From Azospirillum brasilense (lineage in GTDB: Bacteria; Pseudomonadota; Alphaproteobacteria; Rickettsiales; UBA3002): DNA of 36,536 nt. Position 1 is the stretch's first letter. Every line of letters starts with the position of its first letter. Position numbers and translations under genes: made by a program. The stretch covers positions 1-36,536 of the forward strand of contig QFOX01000014.1 in assembly GCA_003241645.1 (NCBI GenBank), written 5' to 3'. This document shows positions 23,184 through 32,108 of the stretch, one piece after another. The notes under the pieces are model-generated. The model saw only the letters and a list, made by a program, of their open reading frames with translations. It was not told the origin of the DNA and ran no database searches.

Positions 23184-23855
23184 ATGCGCGATTTATTCAA
23201 ACAGTACCTGCCCGCCGAACTGGCCGACAAACCCACCCGCCGCGGCCTGATGTTCGTGCTTTCCTCGCCCTCAGGTGCGGGGAAAACCACCCTCTCGCGC
23301 AAGCTGCTTGAAGAAGAGAAGCAAGTGTCCATGTCGGTGTCGGTGACCACGCGCAAACCCCGCCCCGGCGAGGTGGATGGCGTAGATTATTACTTCGTGG
23401 ACGAGGCCACCTTCGATGCGATGGTCGCGCGCGACGAACTGCTGGAGCACGCCATTGTGTTCGACAACAAATACGGCACGCCGAAAAAGCAGGTGATGCA
23501 GGCGCTGGACGATGGGCGCGACGTGCTGTTCGACATTGACTGGCAGGGCACCCGCCAGCTGGCCAAGACCTGCCCGGAAGATCTGGTGAGCGTGTTCATC
23601 CTCCCCCCCTCGCTTTCCGAACTGGAAGAGCGCCTGCGCCGGCGCGCGCAGGATAGCGAAGAAGTGGTGCAGAAACGCATGGCCCGCGCCATCGACGAGA
23701 TCTCGCACTGGGAAGAATACGACTACGTGACCGTGAACGACAATCTGGAATACGCCATGCGCAACATCCAGAGCATCCTCTATGCCGAGCGCTTCAAACG
23801 CTGGCGCCAGCTGGATATCCGCCACTTCGTCAACGCGCTGTGCGATAAGCGCTAG
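23184..23855 (+). CDS. gmk: Guanylate kinase
   Basis: 223 residues. Phosphorylates GMP/dGMP with ATP. The P-loop SSPSGAGKTT (about residues 27-36), the GMP-binding part SVTTRKPRPGEVDGVDYYFV, the EHAIVFDNKYGTPK segment and the lid RRAQDSEEVVQKRM are intact. A roughly 20-residue N-terminal extension precedes the core. It follows pcuAC by 8 bp; the functional link to copper chaperones is probably only genomic. Confidence 0.96.
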   Translation: MRDLFKQYLPAELADKPTRRGLMFVLSSPSGAGKTTLSRKLLEEEKQVSMSVSVTTRKPRPGEVDGVDYYFVDEATFDAMVARDELLEHAIVFDNKYGTPKKQVMQALDDGRDVLFDIDWQGTRQLAKTCPEDLVSVFILPPSLSELEERLRRRAQDSEEVVQKRMARAIDEISHWEEYDYVTVNDNLEYAMRNIQSILYAERFKRWRQLDIRHFVNALCDKR

Positions 23856-23864
23856 AACCGCGTA

Positions 23865-24701
23865 TTAACGCGCACGCACCAGCGCAGCGAACATCTCCAG
23901 CGTGCAGTTCTCGGCCCGCAAGGTGGGGTCGATGCCCGCGCGTTCGCACCATGCCACGGCATCCACCTCGATCGATTTCAGTGACTGGCGCAGCATTTTG
24001 CGGCGGTGGTTGAAGGCAGCGGCCACCACGGCTTCCAGCGCTTTCAGCGGCACGTCCTCGCGCGGTTGCGCCAGCACGCGCGCGTGCAGTACACTCGACA
24101 TCACCTTCGGTGGCGGGCTGAACGCGCCCGGCGGCACGTCGAACATGATCTGCGCATCGGTGAACTGGTGCATCAGCACCGACAGGCGGCCATACGCATC
24201 GTCACCCACCTGTGCCACCATGCGTTCGGCCACTTCTTTTTGCAGCATCACCGTAAAATGCTGCAGCACGGCGGGGCCATGCTGCGCCACTTCCTGCAAC
24301 CAGTTCACCACCAGTTGCGTGCCCACGTTATAGGGCAGGTTGGCGATCACCGCGCGCGGCTGTTGCCCCAGCGCGGCCAGCGGCATTTTCAGTGCGTCGC
24401 CCTGATGCAGGGTGAAACGCCCGGGATACGCGTCGTGCAGCGACTGCAGCGCCACCACGCAGCGGCTATCCATTTCCATGGCGATCAGCTCGCGCGCCGG
24501 ACTTTCCAGAATGGCCCGTGTCAGCCCGCCGGGGCCGGGGCCCACCTCCACGATCTGCATGCCATCGATGGGGCCAGCCGCCCGCACCACCTTGGCCAGC
24601 AGGTTGGTGTCGGTCAGGAAATGCTGGCCGAGGGCTTTCTTCGCGTTCAGTTCGAACAGCGCGATGATGTCGCGCAGCGGTGGTAGATGTTCGGCACTCA
24701 T
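23865..24701 (-). CDS. rsmA: 16S rRNA dimethyladenosine transferase RsmA (KsgA)
   Basis: 278 residues. It dimethylates A1518 and A1519 in helix 45 of 16S rRNA. The family start LNAKKALGQHFLTD, the SAM motif VEVGPGPGGLT (51-61), GDALKMPL and the catalytic motif NLPYNV (121-126) are present, with a C-terminal helical domain (FNHRRKMLRQSLK). Its start overlaps the surA stop by 4 bp. In many alphaproteobacteria pdxA sits between surA and rsmA; it does not here. Confidence 0.96.
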   Translation of the reverse strand: MSAEHLPPLRDIIALFELNAKKALGQHFLTDTNLLAKVVRAAGPIDGMQIVEVGPGPGGLTRAILESPARELIAMEMDSRCVVALQSLHDAYPGRFTLHQGDALKMPLAALGQQPRAVIANLPYNVGTQLVVNWLQEVAQHGPAVLQHFTVMLQKEVAERMVAQVGDDAYGRLSVLMHQFTDAQIMFDVPPGAFSPPPKVMSSVLHARVLAQPREDVPLKALEAVVAAAFNHRRKMLRQSLKSIEVDAVAWCERAGIDPTLRAENCTLEMFAALVRAR

Positions 24702-25972
24702 GAAGCGTCTTTCGCCAGTGCGGGCGATTTGATCTCGATGAACGCATCGCGCTTCAGGTTGCGCAGGTGCTTCTGCGCTTCCAGCTCGATCTTCTCGTTG
24801 AACAGCTGGCGGCGCACCTCGGCCGCGGGCGGCAGGTTGCCTTGCGCCGGTTCAATGCGTTCGCACACCATGAACAGGCGCAGCGCGTCTTCGGTCAGCA
24901 TGGGCGCGCTCACCTCGGTCACGCCCAGCGGGCCCACCACGGCGCGCAACTCAGGCGGCAATTGGCCCATGGTCACGCGGCGGAATTTCACGCTCGCGTT
25001 CATTTCCGGGGTGCCGACGGGGCCTTCCATGCATTCGCCGGGGTTGGCGCGCAATTGTTCGGCCGTGGCACGCAGCGCCAGCACCGCTTTCTGATCGGGC
25101 TTGGCGGGCACGGGCAGCGCCATTTCTTTCAGCACGACTTCGGTATTCTCCGGCACTTTTTTCATCGTGCGGCGCTCCAGCACCTGCACCAGCTGGTAGG
25201 TGTTGAGGCTTTTCAGCGGCGGGGTCACCTCGCCATCCTTCATGCCGCGCAAGGCCTGCTGCATGGCAGGCTGCAGTTTTTCTTCGGCGATCCAGCCCGG
25301 GGGGCTGAGGCGCACATCGTTACGTTTGGAAAGCGCATCGAACAGCGCGCCCATGGGCGCCCCCGCACGGATCTGGTCGGAGATCTGCTGCGCGAAGGCT
25401 GCTTGCTTTGCTTCGTCCTGCGGGCCGGCGACCAGCACCGAAATGGCGGCAATGCGCACTTCCGGCGCACCGGGATCGGCCGCGGCGGCCTGCTGGGCGC
25501 GCGCCACCTCGTCGGCCGTGATGGTCACTTCACGGCGCAGCTTGCGTTGCACCACTTTGTTCCAGGCGATCTGCGCACGCAATTGCGCGTCCAGCGAACG
25601 CTCGGACAGGCCCTGCTTGCGGAACGATTCGCGCAGCGTGCCCGCAGGCGCACGGCGGCTTTCCTCCATCTGGCGGATGGCCGATTCGATCTCTTCCTTT
25701 TTGACCGTGATGGAGAGGCGCTTCGCTTCTTCCAGCTGCAACGTTTCATCGATCAGCGACTGCACGATGCGCGGGGTGATGCGCTGGATGTTCGCGGGCG
25801 TCATGGGCATGTTGTTGCTGGCCATGATGAGGTCGCGGCGCTCGGTCACGTCGGTGGTGGTGATGACCGCATCATTGACGATCGCGGCAATGCCCACCTG
25901 CTCGGCAAGCGCGGGGGCCGCCGCCAGCAGGAAGGTGGCAAGGCACAGCCATGGCATGGGTTTAGTTGTCAC
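24698..25972 (-). CDS. surA: Periplasmic chaperone and peptidyl-prolyl isomerase SurA
   Basis: 424 residues. Signal peptide of about 23 residues, then the SurA N-terminal chaperone domain (IAAIVNDAVITTTDVTERR, a segment typical of SurA/PpiD) and parvulin-like rotamase regions in the middle and C-terminal part. It escorts unfolded outer-membrane proteins, including LptD, to the Bam complex. The start is a GTG at 25972 with AGGAG 6 nt upstream; ATG 25957 would still leave a signal peptide but is poorly spaced. The start overlaps the lptD stop by 11 bp. The rotamase part is diverged, so isomerase activity is uncertain. Confidence 0.92.
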   Translation of the reverse strand: MTTKPMPWLCLATFLLAAAPALAEQVGIAAIVNDAVITTTDVTERRDLIMASNNMPMTPANIQRITPRIVQSLIDETLQLEEAKRLSITVKKEEIESAIRQMEESRRAPAGTLRESFRKQGLSERSLDAQLRAQIAWNKVVQRKLRREVTITADEVARAQQAAAADPGAPEVRIAAISVLVAGPQDEAKQAAFAQQISDQIRAGAPMGALFDALSKRNDVRLSPPGWIAEEKLQPAMQQALRGMKDGEVTPPLKSLNTYQLVQVLERRTMKKVPENTEVVLKEMALPVPAKPDQKAVLALRATAEQLRANPGECMEGPVGTPEMNASVKFRRVTMGQLPPELRAVVGPLGVTEVSAPMLTEDALRLFMVCERIEPAQGNLPPAAEVRRQLFNEKIELEAQKHLRNLKRDAFIEIKSPALAKDAS

Positions 25973-28220
25973 CGAACTCTCCTAGGTTCTTGAACCCGAC
26001 GCGCAGCGTGAACTGGGTGGAGGGTTCGATATCGCGGTCGCGCGTGAAGGTGCGCAGGGATTGCAGGTAGAGGTTGAAACATTCGTTCTGATAAACGAGG
26101 CCTGCGTTGGTCGCAACCATTTGGTCGAGCGCGAGGTCGCGGCGCATGCCGCCATAGACGCTCCACTCATCCAACCCGGGAATGGGCATGCTGGCATTGA
26201 CGATGCCCTCTTCCGAATCGCGCAGGTAGCGGTTGTTATCCAGCGAGCGGTAGACCGCGTCGATGTTGAACCACGGCTCGGAATAGCCAACGGTGAATTC
26301 GGTACGGTTGGAATCGAACGATTTGCGGTCCAGCGCGAAACGGTAGCCCAGCGTGATGGGGTTGTAGTTCAGCGCCACGCGGCCGATCAGGTCGGAAACA
26401 TTCTCACCCGGCGCGGTCGAGTTGGGGAAGGGCGTATCGTCGTCCACGTTATAATTCTGGCCCAGCAGCGTATCCACCGAGGTGCCCTGCGCGAACAGAT
26501 ACTGGCTGCGGAAACCGTAAGCAAAGCGCGAACCGCTATCCACCGTATCGAGCCCCGGCATGCGGTTCAGGCTGAACAGGTTGGTGTCGGTCAGCTCGAT
26601 GAGCGTGTTATCCTCGTTCGAAATTTCCTGCGGGTTATTGCCGCTGGGCTGCGCCACCGCCAGCGCGATGGGCTCGATCGTCAATGCGTCGGAGCCGAAG
26701 CTGCGAATGAGCGGGTAGCGCCATTCCAGCGCGGCCTGCGGAATGGTGCGCGCATTGCTGCCGCTGAATTCCTGCGCCCCACCGTTGATGAGGATATTAT
26801 CCGTCTGGTAGAAATCCTGCCGCACGCTGGCGGTAGTCTTGAACACGTGGCCACCTTCCGTCACCACGGGCAAGGTCGCACCCGTCGTCATCGACAGGCG
26901 GTGCTGGTCCACGCCCTCGTCGCGGCGCAGCGACTGCGCGTTACCGAACGCATGCAGCGTCAGCCCGTAATCATACGGGTCCGTTTCGTAGTACCCCTCG
27001 AAGGTCGGCAGCACCAGCGGCGTGGTGTCGGCATCGTCGGTCACGCGCAAGCCCTGGATGGCGAGGCCTTCCACCGTGGCATAGTTGCGGTCCTTGGCGG
27101 CTTCCGCGTAAACGCGGCTGAACAACGCGCGCTGGTCGCCGAAGCCGTAGCGGCGCAGGTAGGTGTCATCCGACGCGCGCTGGATGTTGAAGCCCACGCG
27201 GCTGTAGGTGGAGAGTTCTTCGATGCCATCGGCATAGACATGGCCGCGGAATTCATTGCCGCCGATCTCATTGCCCGCGCTGTCCAGCTCTTCCGGGAAC
27301 GTGCCCGAGAAGCGCAGCTGGTAATTGCCATGGTCGCGCAGCTGGCGGTAATCGCCCTGCAGCAGCGGGCCGGTATCGGTCGAGTACCATGGCGTGAGCA
27401 GCACGTCCTTATCCGGGGCGATGCGCCAGTAATACGGCACCTGCAGAATGGTGCCGAGGTTGCTGTTGCGCGAGTAGGACGGCGTCAGGAATCCGCTTTT
27501 CGCCTCGGCATCCGGCGTGGGGTGGCTCAGCACCGGCGTGTACATCATGGGCACGCCATAGATTTCCATATGCGCGTTGGCGTAGCGGATGGTCTCATCG
27601 CCCTGGTCGATCTGCACGTCGCGCGCCTTGATCTGCCAGAATGGCTCCATGTCTTCGCACACGTTGCACGGCGTGTAGACCGCGTCTTTCAGGTCGGTCA
27701 CGTTGGGGTTCACTTTGCGCGCTTCGTTGGCCGCGAACAGCGAATTATCGGCCAGCCGCGCGCGGAAATTGCGAATGACGCCTTGCTTCATGTCGTCTTT
27801 CAGTTCGACGTAATCGGCGAAATACACATCGCCCGACGGCTGCAGCACGCTTACCTCGCCACTGGCCTGCACCAGGTTGCGGCGCTGGAAATAGGTGATC
27901 TGCGACGCGTTGAGAATGTTCGCACCCTGCACCACTTCCACATTGCCGCGGGCGACCACGATGCCGTTCGCCTGATCGTAGCCGACCTCGTCGGCTTCCA
28001 TGGCGAAGGGCTCATCATCGCGGATCTGCATGTCGGGCAGGTCCACCGCCGCGCCGGGCTGGGTCACCTCGTCGCTCTGGCGGGCGGGCAGGTTATAGCG
28101 CCCCGCGGTGGGGTTGGTGCGCAGCAGGTCAACCCCGCTGACCTGCGCATGCGCGGAAGCCACCGCCAACCCACAGGCCGCAGCAGTCAGCAACAAAATA
28201 CGAAGGCGCGAGAAAATCAC
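25962..28220 (-). CDS. lptD: LPS-assembly protein LptD
   Basis: 752 residues. Outer-membrane translocon that inserts lipopolysaccharide in the outer leaflet. Signal peptide of about 25 residues ending AHA, an OstA/LptA-like N-terminal domain (MEADEVGYDQANGIVVARGN to about residue 190) and the C-terminal beta-barrel domain. Cys185 and Cys188 (PCNVCEDMEPFW) and a C-terminal Cys714 (NECFNLYLQ) are available for the disulfides that control LptD maturation. It sits between lptG and surA, its folding chaperone. A long open frame on the opposite strand is a shadow. Confidence 0.95.
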   Translation of the reverse strand: MIFSRLRILLLTAAACGLAVASAHAQVSGVDLLRTNPTAGRYNLPARQSDEVTQPGAAVDLPDMQIRDDEPFAMEADEVGYDQANGIVVARGNVEVVQGANILNASQITYFQRRNLVQASGEVSVLQPSGDVYFADYVELKDDMKQGVIRNFRARLADNSLFAANEARKVNPNVTDLKDAVYTPCNVCEDMEPFWQIKARDVQIDQGDETIRYANAHMEIYGVPMMYTPVLSHPTPDAEAKSGFLTPSYSRNSNLGTILQVPYYWRIAPDKDVLLTPWYSTDTGPLLQGDYRQLRDHGNYQLRFSGTFPEELDSAGNEIGGNEFRGHVYADGIEELSTYSRVGFNIQRASDDTYLRRYGFGDQRALFSRVYAEAAKDRNYATVEGLAIQGLRVTDDADTTPLVLPTFEGYYETDPYDYGLTLHAFGNAQSLRRDEGVDQHRLSMTTGATLPVVTEGGHVFKTTASVRQDFYQTDNILINGGAQEFSGSNARTIPQAALEWRYPLIRSFGSDALTIEPIALAVAQPSGNNPQEISNEDNTLIELTDTNLFSLNRMPGLDTVDSGSRFAYGFRSQYLFAQGTSVDTLLGQNYNVDDDTPFPNSTAPGENVSDLIGRVALNYNPITLGYRFALDRKSFDSNRTEFTVGYSEPWFNIDAVYRSLDNNRYLRDSEEGIVNASMPIPGLDEWSVYGGMRRDLALDQMVATNAGLVYQNECFNLYLQSLRTFTRDRDIEPSTQFTLRVGFKNLGEFGDN
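25979..25983 (-). promoter_or_regulatory. Shine-Dalgarno AGGAG supporting the surA GTG start
   Basis: AGGAG on the minus strand lies 6 nt before GTG 25972 and inside the end of lptD. The alternative ATG at 25957 has no comparable site. Confidence 0.6.
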
Positions 28221-28239
28221 GTCGGCAAGGCCCTTGGGT

Positions 28240-28256
28240 TATCACCGAAGGTGATA
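28240..28256. promoter_or_regulatory. Perfect 7-bp inverted repeat in the lptD leader
   Basis: TATCACC, 3-bp spacer, GGTGATA, lying 19 bp upstream of the lptD start in the only sizeable gap of the lpt operon. No T-tract follows. It could be an operator or a leader hairpin. Confidence 0.35.
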
Positions 28257-28311
28257 GACGCAGGCGGTGGATTCTTCAAATGATTTAGGCAGGTTACGCA
28301 CCGCTTCGCGG

Positions 28312-29436
28312 CTAGCCGTCTTCCAGGTGCAGCAGCGCGGCGGATGCCACCATCAGCACAATGAGTGACGGCGCCCATGCCGCCAGCACCACCGGCAAGG
28401 TGCCCGCCGCTCCCATGGCATAGATCAGGTTGGTAATGAAATAAAACACAAAGCCGCTGGCCACCCCCGCCACCACCAGCACCCCGGTGCGCCCGCGGCG
28501 CGGCTGGCGCAGGGTGAACACGGCGGCCAGCAGCAGCATGCCCGCGAACAAGGTGGGCATGGCCATCAGGCTGAAATAATGCAGCCGGTGGCGTAGCGCC
28601 GAGAATCCGGCCTTCTCCAGCACGTCGATGAAGCCGGGCAGCGCCCAGAACGAGAAGGTCTCCGGTGCCGAGAAACTATCCTGGATCTGGCTGAGCGTCA
28701 GCTGTGTGGGCATCACGTATTGCGGTAGCACTTCCGGCGTGGTGCCGGGGCGCGAGAGAATGGCGTTGCTCACTTCCCAACGGCCGGGGGCCAGCACGGC
28801 CTTGTCGGCATCGATGCGCCCCACGAATCCATGCCCTTCGCGGTACAGGTAAATAATGACCCGCTCCAGCGTCAGGTTGCTCTGGTCCATGCGCAGCGCA
28901 TGCAGGATATATTCATCCGCCGTGGTGTCGAGGAAGCTGATGGGCTCCTCACCCACCTGCCGCAGCCACAGGCCCGATGGCGAAATGGAGAGGATGCTCG
29001 CCGTGCCCGAAATGTATTTGCCTTCGATGCGTTCGTAGCGCGAGATCGTCGCCGCCGCGATGGGGTTCATGATGCCCACGAAGAACGCCCCCATCAGGCC
29101 CGCGGCGATAAGCCCCGGCATCAGGAATTGCCACACGGATACGCCCGCCGCGCGCGCCACCACCAGCTCGTTGGTGCGGGTCAGCCGCGACAGCGTCACC
29201 ATGCCGCCGATGAGGAACGCGAACGGATAGATCTTCTCGGCCGTGGTCGGCAGCTTCAGCAGCGTCATTTCCACGATCTTCAGGAATGGCACGCCGCGCG
29301 GCACGTCCGATCCGCGGCGCACCAGCTCCAGCAGTTCGATCAGGCCGATGATGAGCAGCATGATGGCAAGCACCGCCAGCACCGAAAAAATGAACTGGCG
29401 ACCGATATAGCGCGAAAGGATCAGCGGCAGCCGCAT
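28312..29436 (-). CDS. lptG: LPS export system permease LptG
   Basis: 374 residues. YjgP/YjgQ family: three N-terminal helices (RQFIFSVLAVLAIMLLIIGLI and following), a periplasmic beta-jellyroll domain (about residues 130-260) and three C-terminal helices. With LptF and the ATPase LptB it extracts LPS from the inner membrane. The coupling segment TLSRLTRTNELVVARAAGVS is characteristic. The frame opens far upstream inside lptF; the family start is ATG 29436, which overlaps the lptF stop (TGATG). LptB is not in the window. A 91-bp gap separates it from lptD. Confidence 0.94.
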   Translation of the reverse strand: MRLPLILSRYIGRQFIFSVLAVLAIMLLIIGLIELLELVRRGSDVPRGVPFLKIVEMTLLKLPTTAEKIYPFAFLIGGMVTLSRLTRTNELVVARAAGVSVWQFLMPGLIAAGLMGAFFVGIMNPIAAATISRYERIEGKYISGTASILSISPSGLWLRQVGEEPISFLDTTADEYILHALRMDQSNLTLERVIIYLYREGHGFVGRIDADKAVLAPGRWEVSNAILSRPGTTPEVLPQYVMPTQLTLSQIQDSFSAPETFSFWALPGFIDVLEKAGFSALRHRLHYFSLMAMPTLFAGMLLLAAVFTLRQPRRGRTGVLVVAGVASGFVFYFITNLIYAMGAAGTLPVVLAAWAPSLIVLMVASAALLHLEDG

Positions 29437-30548
29437 CACAGCACCTCGGCGGGCACGGGGCCGATGCTGTTGCGCGCCCACCACCAGCGGCCCGTGGCCA
29501 GCAAATGCAGGCCCGCCGCGCCTGCGCCAATGACGACAAGATACAGCGCAGGCGTCAGCCACGGTTGCTTCACGATGACGTTGCGCAGCGCGAAATACAC
29601 CATCACCACCGCCACCATGCTGACCGCGGCCTGCACGATGCGGCGCCACTGGCCGCGGCGGTTGAATTCCCCGGCCGAGAGGATGCCCAGCACCAAGGCC
29701 GGCAGCGCCAGCGCGAACAGCGGCCATGTCAGCCGCTGGTGCGCTTCGGCGCGCAAGGAGGCATTCTCCGCCGGGTTCTCGGCGTTGCCCGCCCAGAGTT
29801 CACTGATCGTGCGCTCGTCGGGGTCGCGGCGGCGCTCGATATTCTTGGCGTAGAACGCAATGTCGATGGCGTAATTATCGAAGCTCAGCCAGCTCACCCG
29901 GCCGTCCTTGATCTGCTGGCGCACCCCTTTTTCAAGGTAGAAGCGCGGGCCGGTCTTCGTCTGCTCCATGCGGCCGCGCTCGGCCATCATGGTGATGGGC
30001 TGGTCGATGTTGCGGTTATCGTGCAGCAAAATGCCGTTCATGTAGCCGTTTTTGCCGCGCTCGCGCACGAACACGGTAATGCCGTCGATGGGCGTGTTGA
30101 ACACCTCTTCCTCCAACAGCACGGAGGCGTATTTGTCGCGGAAATAGGTGCGGATGTCGCGGAATTTCTGGTTCGCCATCGGCATCAGGTACAGCGCCAG
30201 CGCGTAGCAGATGACCATGCAGATGGCCCCGACCGCCATGGCAGGCCGCGCCGTTTGCAGCTTGCTCACCCCCACCGCATTCAGCACGATCAGTTCGCTG
30301 TCGGCCGTCAGGCGGTTATAGGTGTAGATCACTGCGATGCCGAGTGCGATGGGGATCAGGATCAGCAGCAGGCTCGGCAGCATCAGGCCGGTCAGGTACA
30401 GGAAGTCGCCCAGCGTGAGGCCGCGGTTGAGCATGAAATCGATGAAGCGCATCACCTGCGTCAGCCAGATAATGCCGGTGAGCGATGCCGTCACCAACAC
30501 GGTGGGCAACACGAGATGCAGGAAAAGATAGCGTTCGAACTGGCGCAT
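29436..30548 (-). CDS. lptF: LPS export system permease LptF
   Basis: 370 residues, the partner of LptG with the same topology (three helices, periplasmic domain, three helices). MRQFERYLFLHLVLPTVLV starts the protein; the coupling segment is NRLTADSELIVLNAVGVSK and the C-terminal helices contain LALPALVLGILSAGEFNRRGQ. The frame opens at 30587, but the ATG at 30548 is the family start. There is no SD; a promoter with TATAAC ends 6 bp before the ATG, so the mRNA may be leaderless. It is the first gene of lptF-lptG-lptD-surA-rsmA. Confidence 0.94.
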   Translation of the reverse strand: MRQFERYLFLHLVLPTVLVTASLTGIIWLTQVMRFIDFMLNRGLTLGDFLYLTGLMLPSLLLILIPIALGIAVIYTYNRLTADSELIVLNAVGVSKLQTARPAMAVGAICMVICYALALYLMPMANQKFRDIRTYFRDKYASVLLEEEVFNTPIDGITVFVRERGKNGYMNGILLHDNRNIDQPITMMAERGRMEQTKTGPRFYLEKGVRQQIKDGRVSWLSFDNYAIDIAFYAKNIERRRDPDERTISELWAGNAENPAENASLRAEAHQRLTWPLFALALPALVLGILSAGEFNRRGQWRRIVQAAVSMVAVVMVYFALRNVIVKQPWLTPALYLVVIGAGAAGLHLLATGRWWWARNSIGPVPAEVL

Positions 30549-30554
30549 GGCGGC

Positions 30555-30583
30555 GTTATACGCCCTGCCTGCGCACTTGTGAA
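30555..30583 (-). promoter_or_regulatory. Predicted promoter of the lptF operon
   Basis: Minus-strand TTCACA (30578-30583), 17-bp spacer, TATAAC (30555-30560). The expected transcript start falls at or next to the lptF ATG (30548). The -35 is the mirror image of the pepA -35. Confidence 0.5.
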
Positions 30584-30605
30584 GCACAGGTTTTCACGCT
30601 ATATC
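30577..30605 (+). promoter_or_regulatory. Predicted promoter of pepA
   Basis: Plus-strand TTGTGA (30577-30582), 17-bp spacer, TATATC (30600-30605); a leader of about 25 nt with GAGG 4 bp before the pepA ATG follows. The -35 is part of the palindrome CTTGTGAAG (30576-30584, odd centre). Confidence 0.55.
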
Positions 30606-30636
30606 AGTGGCATTCATCTCCGCTCCATGAGGTTCT

Positions 30637-32100
30637 ATGCTTTCCGTTTCCTTTGCCGCCAAGCCTGCCGCCAAAACCCCTGCCCGCGCCTATCTGGTGG
30701 GCGACGACCTCGCCCTGCCCGTGAAGGACGCGTTCCTGAGCACGGCCATCAAGACCGCAAGCTTCGCCGGTAAAAAGAACGAAACCCTCACGCTGGTGCA
30801 CCCGCAGGGCAGCATCGCCATTCTTGTCGGCCTCGGCAAAGCGGCAAGCGCCACTGCCGCCGTGCTCGAAGAGCTGGGCGGCAGCGTGGTCGCCGCCGCA
30901 CTGGTGGCCAAAGTTGCCAGCGTTGAAATTCATGCAGGCCTGCCGAAAGCCGCGAAGATCGATGCGGCGCAGGCCGCAGCCCATCTCGGCTTCGGGGCAT
31001 TGCTGCGCAGCTACCGCTTCGACAAATACCGCACCAAGGACAAGCCGGAGGACAAGCCGAAACTGAAAAGCGTCAGCATTGCAGGTGTCGCGCCCGACAA
31101 GGCGAAGAAAGCCTTCGCACCGCTGCAGGGCGTGGCCGAATCCATCGCCTTCACGCGCGATCTGGTGAGCGAGCCCGCCAATATCCTCTACCCCGCCACG
31201 CTGGCTGCCGAAGCGCGCAAGCTGGCCAAGCTGGGCATCAAGGTGGAAGTACTGGGCGAAGCGGAAATGAAAAAGCTCGGCATGGGCTCGCTGCTCGGCG
31301 TGGGTCAGGGTTCCGAGCGTGAATCGCAACTGGTAGTCATGCAATATTACGGCGGCAAAAAAGGTGGCAAACCCATCGCCCTCGTGGGCAAAGGCGTCAC
31401 CTTCGACACCGGCGGCATCAGCATCAAGCCCGCGGGCGGCATGGAAGAAATGAAGTGGGACATGGGCGGCTCCGCCGCCGTGATCGGCACCATGCGCGCG
31501 CTGGCGGCACGCGGCGCGAAAGTGAACGCGGTCGGCATCGTCGGCCTCGTCGAGAACATGCCCGACGGCAACGCCCAGCGCCCCGGCGACGTGGTGACCA
31601 GCATGAGCGGCCAGACCATCGAGGTGCTCAACACCGACGCCGAAGGCCGCCTCGTGCTGGCCGACGCGCTGTGGTATTGCCAGGACCGTTTCAAGCCCAG
31701 CTGCATCGTCGATCTCGCCACGCTCACCGGCGCCATCATCATCTCGCTTGGCTCGCACAAGGCCGGGCTGTTCAGCAACGATGATGGCTTAAGCGCGGCC
31801 CTCACCGCCGCGGGTGACGCCACCGGCGAGAAGCTCTGGCGCATGCCCATGGGCGACGAATACGACGCCATGATCAATTGCGACATCGCCGACATGAAAA
31901 ACATCAGCGATGGGCGCGAGGCAGGCTCCACCACGGCAGCACAATTCCTGCAGCGCTTCGTCAATGGCACGCCGTGGGCGCATCTGGACATTGCCGGGGT
32001 AGCGTGGAGCAAAAAAGCGACCCCGCTTTGCCCGCGCGGTGCGGTGGGCTGGGGCGTGCGCCTGCTGAACCAGTGGATCGCCACGAATTATGAGAAGTAA
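30637..32100 (+). CDS. pepA: Leucyl aminopeptidase (M17 family, PepA)
   Basis: 487 residues. Cytosolic, hexameric, two-metal aminopeptidase; in some bacteria it also binds DNA. The N-terminal macro-like domain (to about 160) is followed by the catalytic domain with GKGVTFDTGGISIKP (metal Lys/Asp), MKWDMGGSAAVIG and the M17 signature NTDAEGRL (332-339). Downstream, ATLTGAIIISLG and NISDGREAGSTTAAQFLQ close the active site. It is transcribed divergently from lptF, and holC follows after a 96-bp hairpin-rich spacer. Confidence 0.96.
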   Translation: MLSVSFAAKPAAKTPARAYLVGDDLALPVKDAFLSTAIKTASFAGKKNETLTLVHPQGSIAILVGLGKAASATAAVLEELGGSVVAAALVAKVASVEIHAGLPKAAKIDAAQAAAHLGFGALLRSYRFDKYRTKDKPEDKPKLKSVSIAGVAPDKAKKAFAPLQGVAESIAFTRDLVSEPANILYPATLAAEARKLAKLGIKVEVLGEAEMKKLGMGSLLGVGQGSERESQLVVMQYYGGKKGGKPIALVGKGVTFDTGGISIKPAGGMEEMKWDMGGSAAVIGTMRALAARGAKVNAVGIVGLVENMPDGNAQRPGDVVTSMSGQTIEVLNTDAEGRLVLADALWYCQDRFKPSCIVDLATLTGAIIISLGSHKAGLFSNDDGLSAALTAAGDATGEKLWRMPMGDEYDAMINCDIADMKNISDGREAGSTTAAQFLQRFVNGTPWAHLDIAGVAWSKKATPLCPRGAVGWGVRLLNQWIATNYEK

Positions 32101-32108
32101 CCATGGAT

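Noticed and set aside
26061..28283. 740-residue open frame on the plus strand opposite lptD
   Set aside because: Its codons mirror those of lptD; composition is His/Arg/Val-rich without any family motif. Long antisense frames are expected in GC-rich genes.
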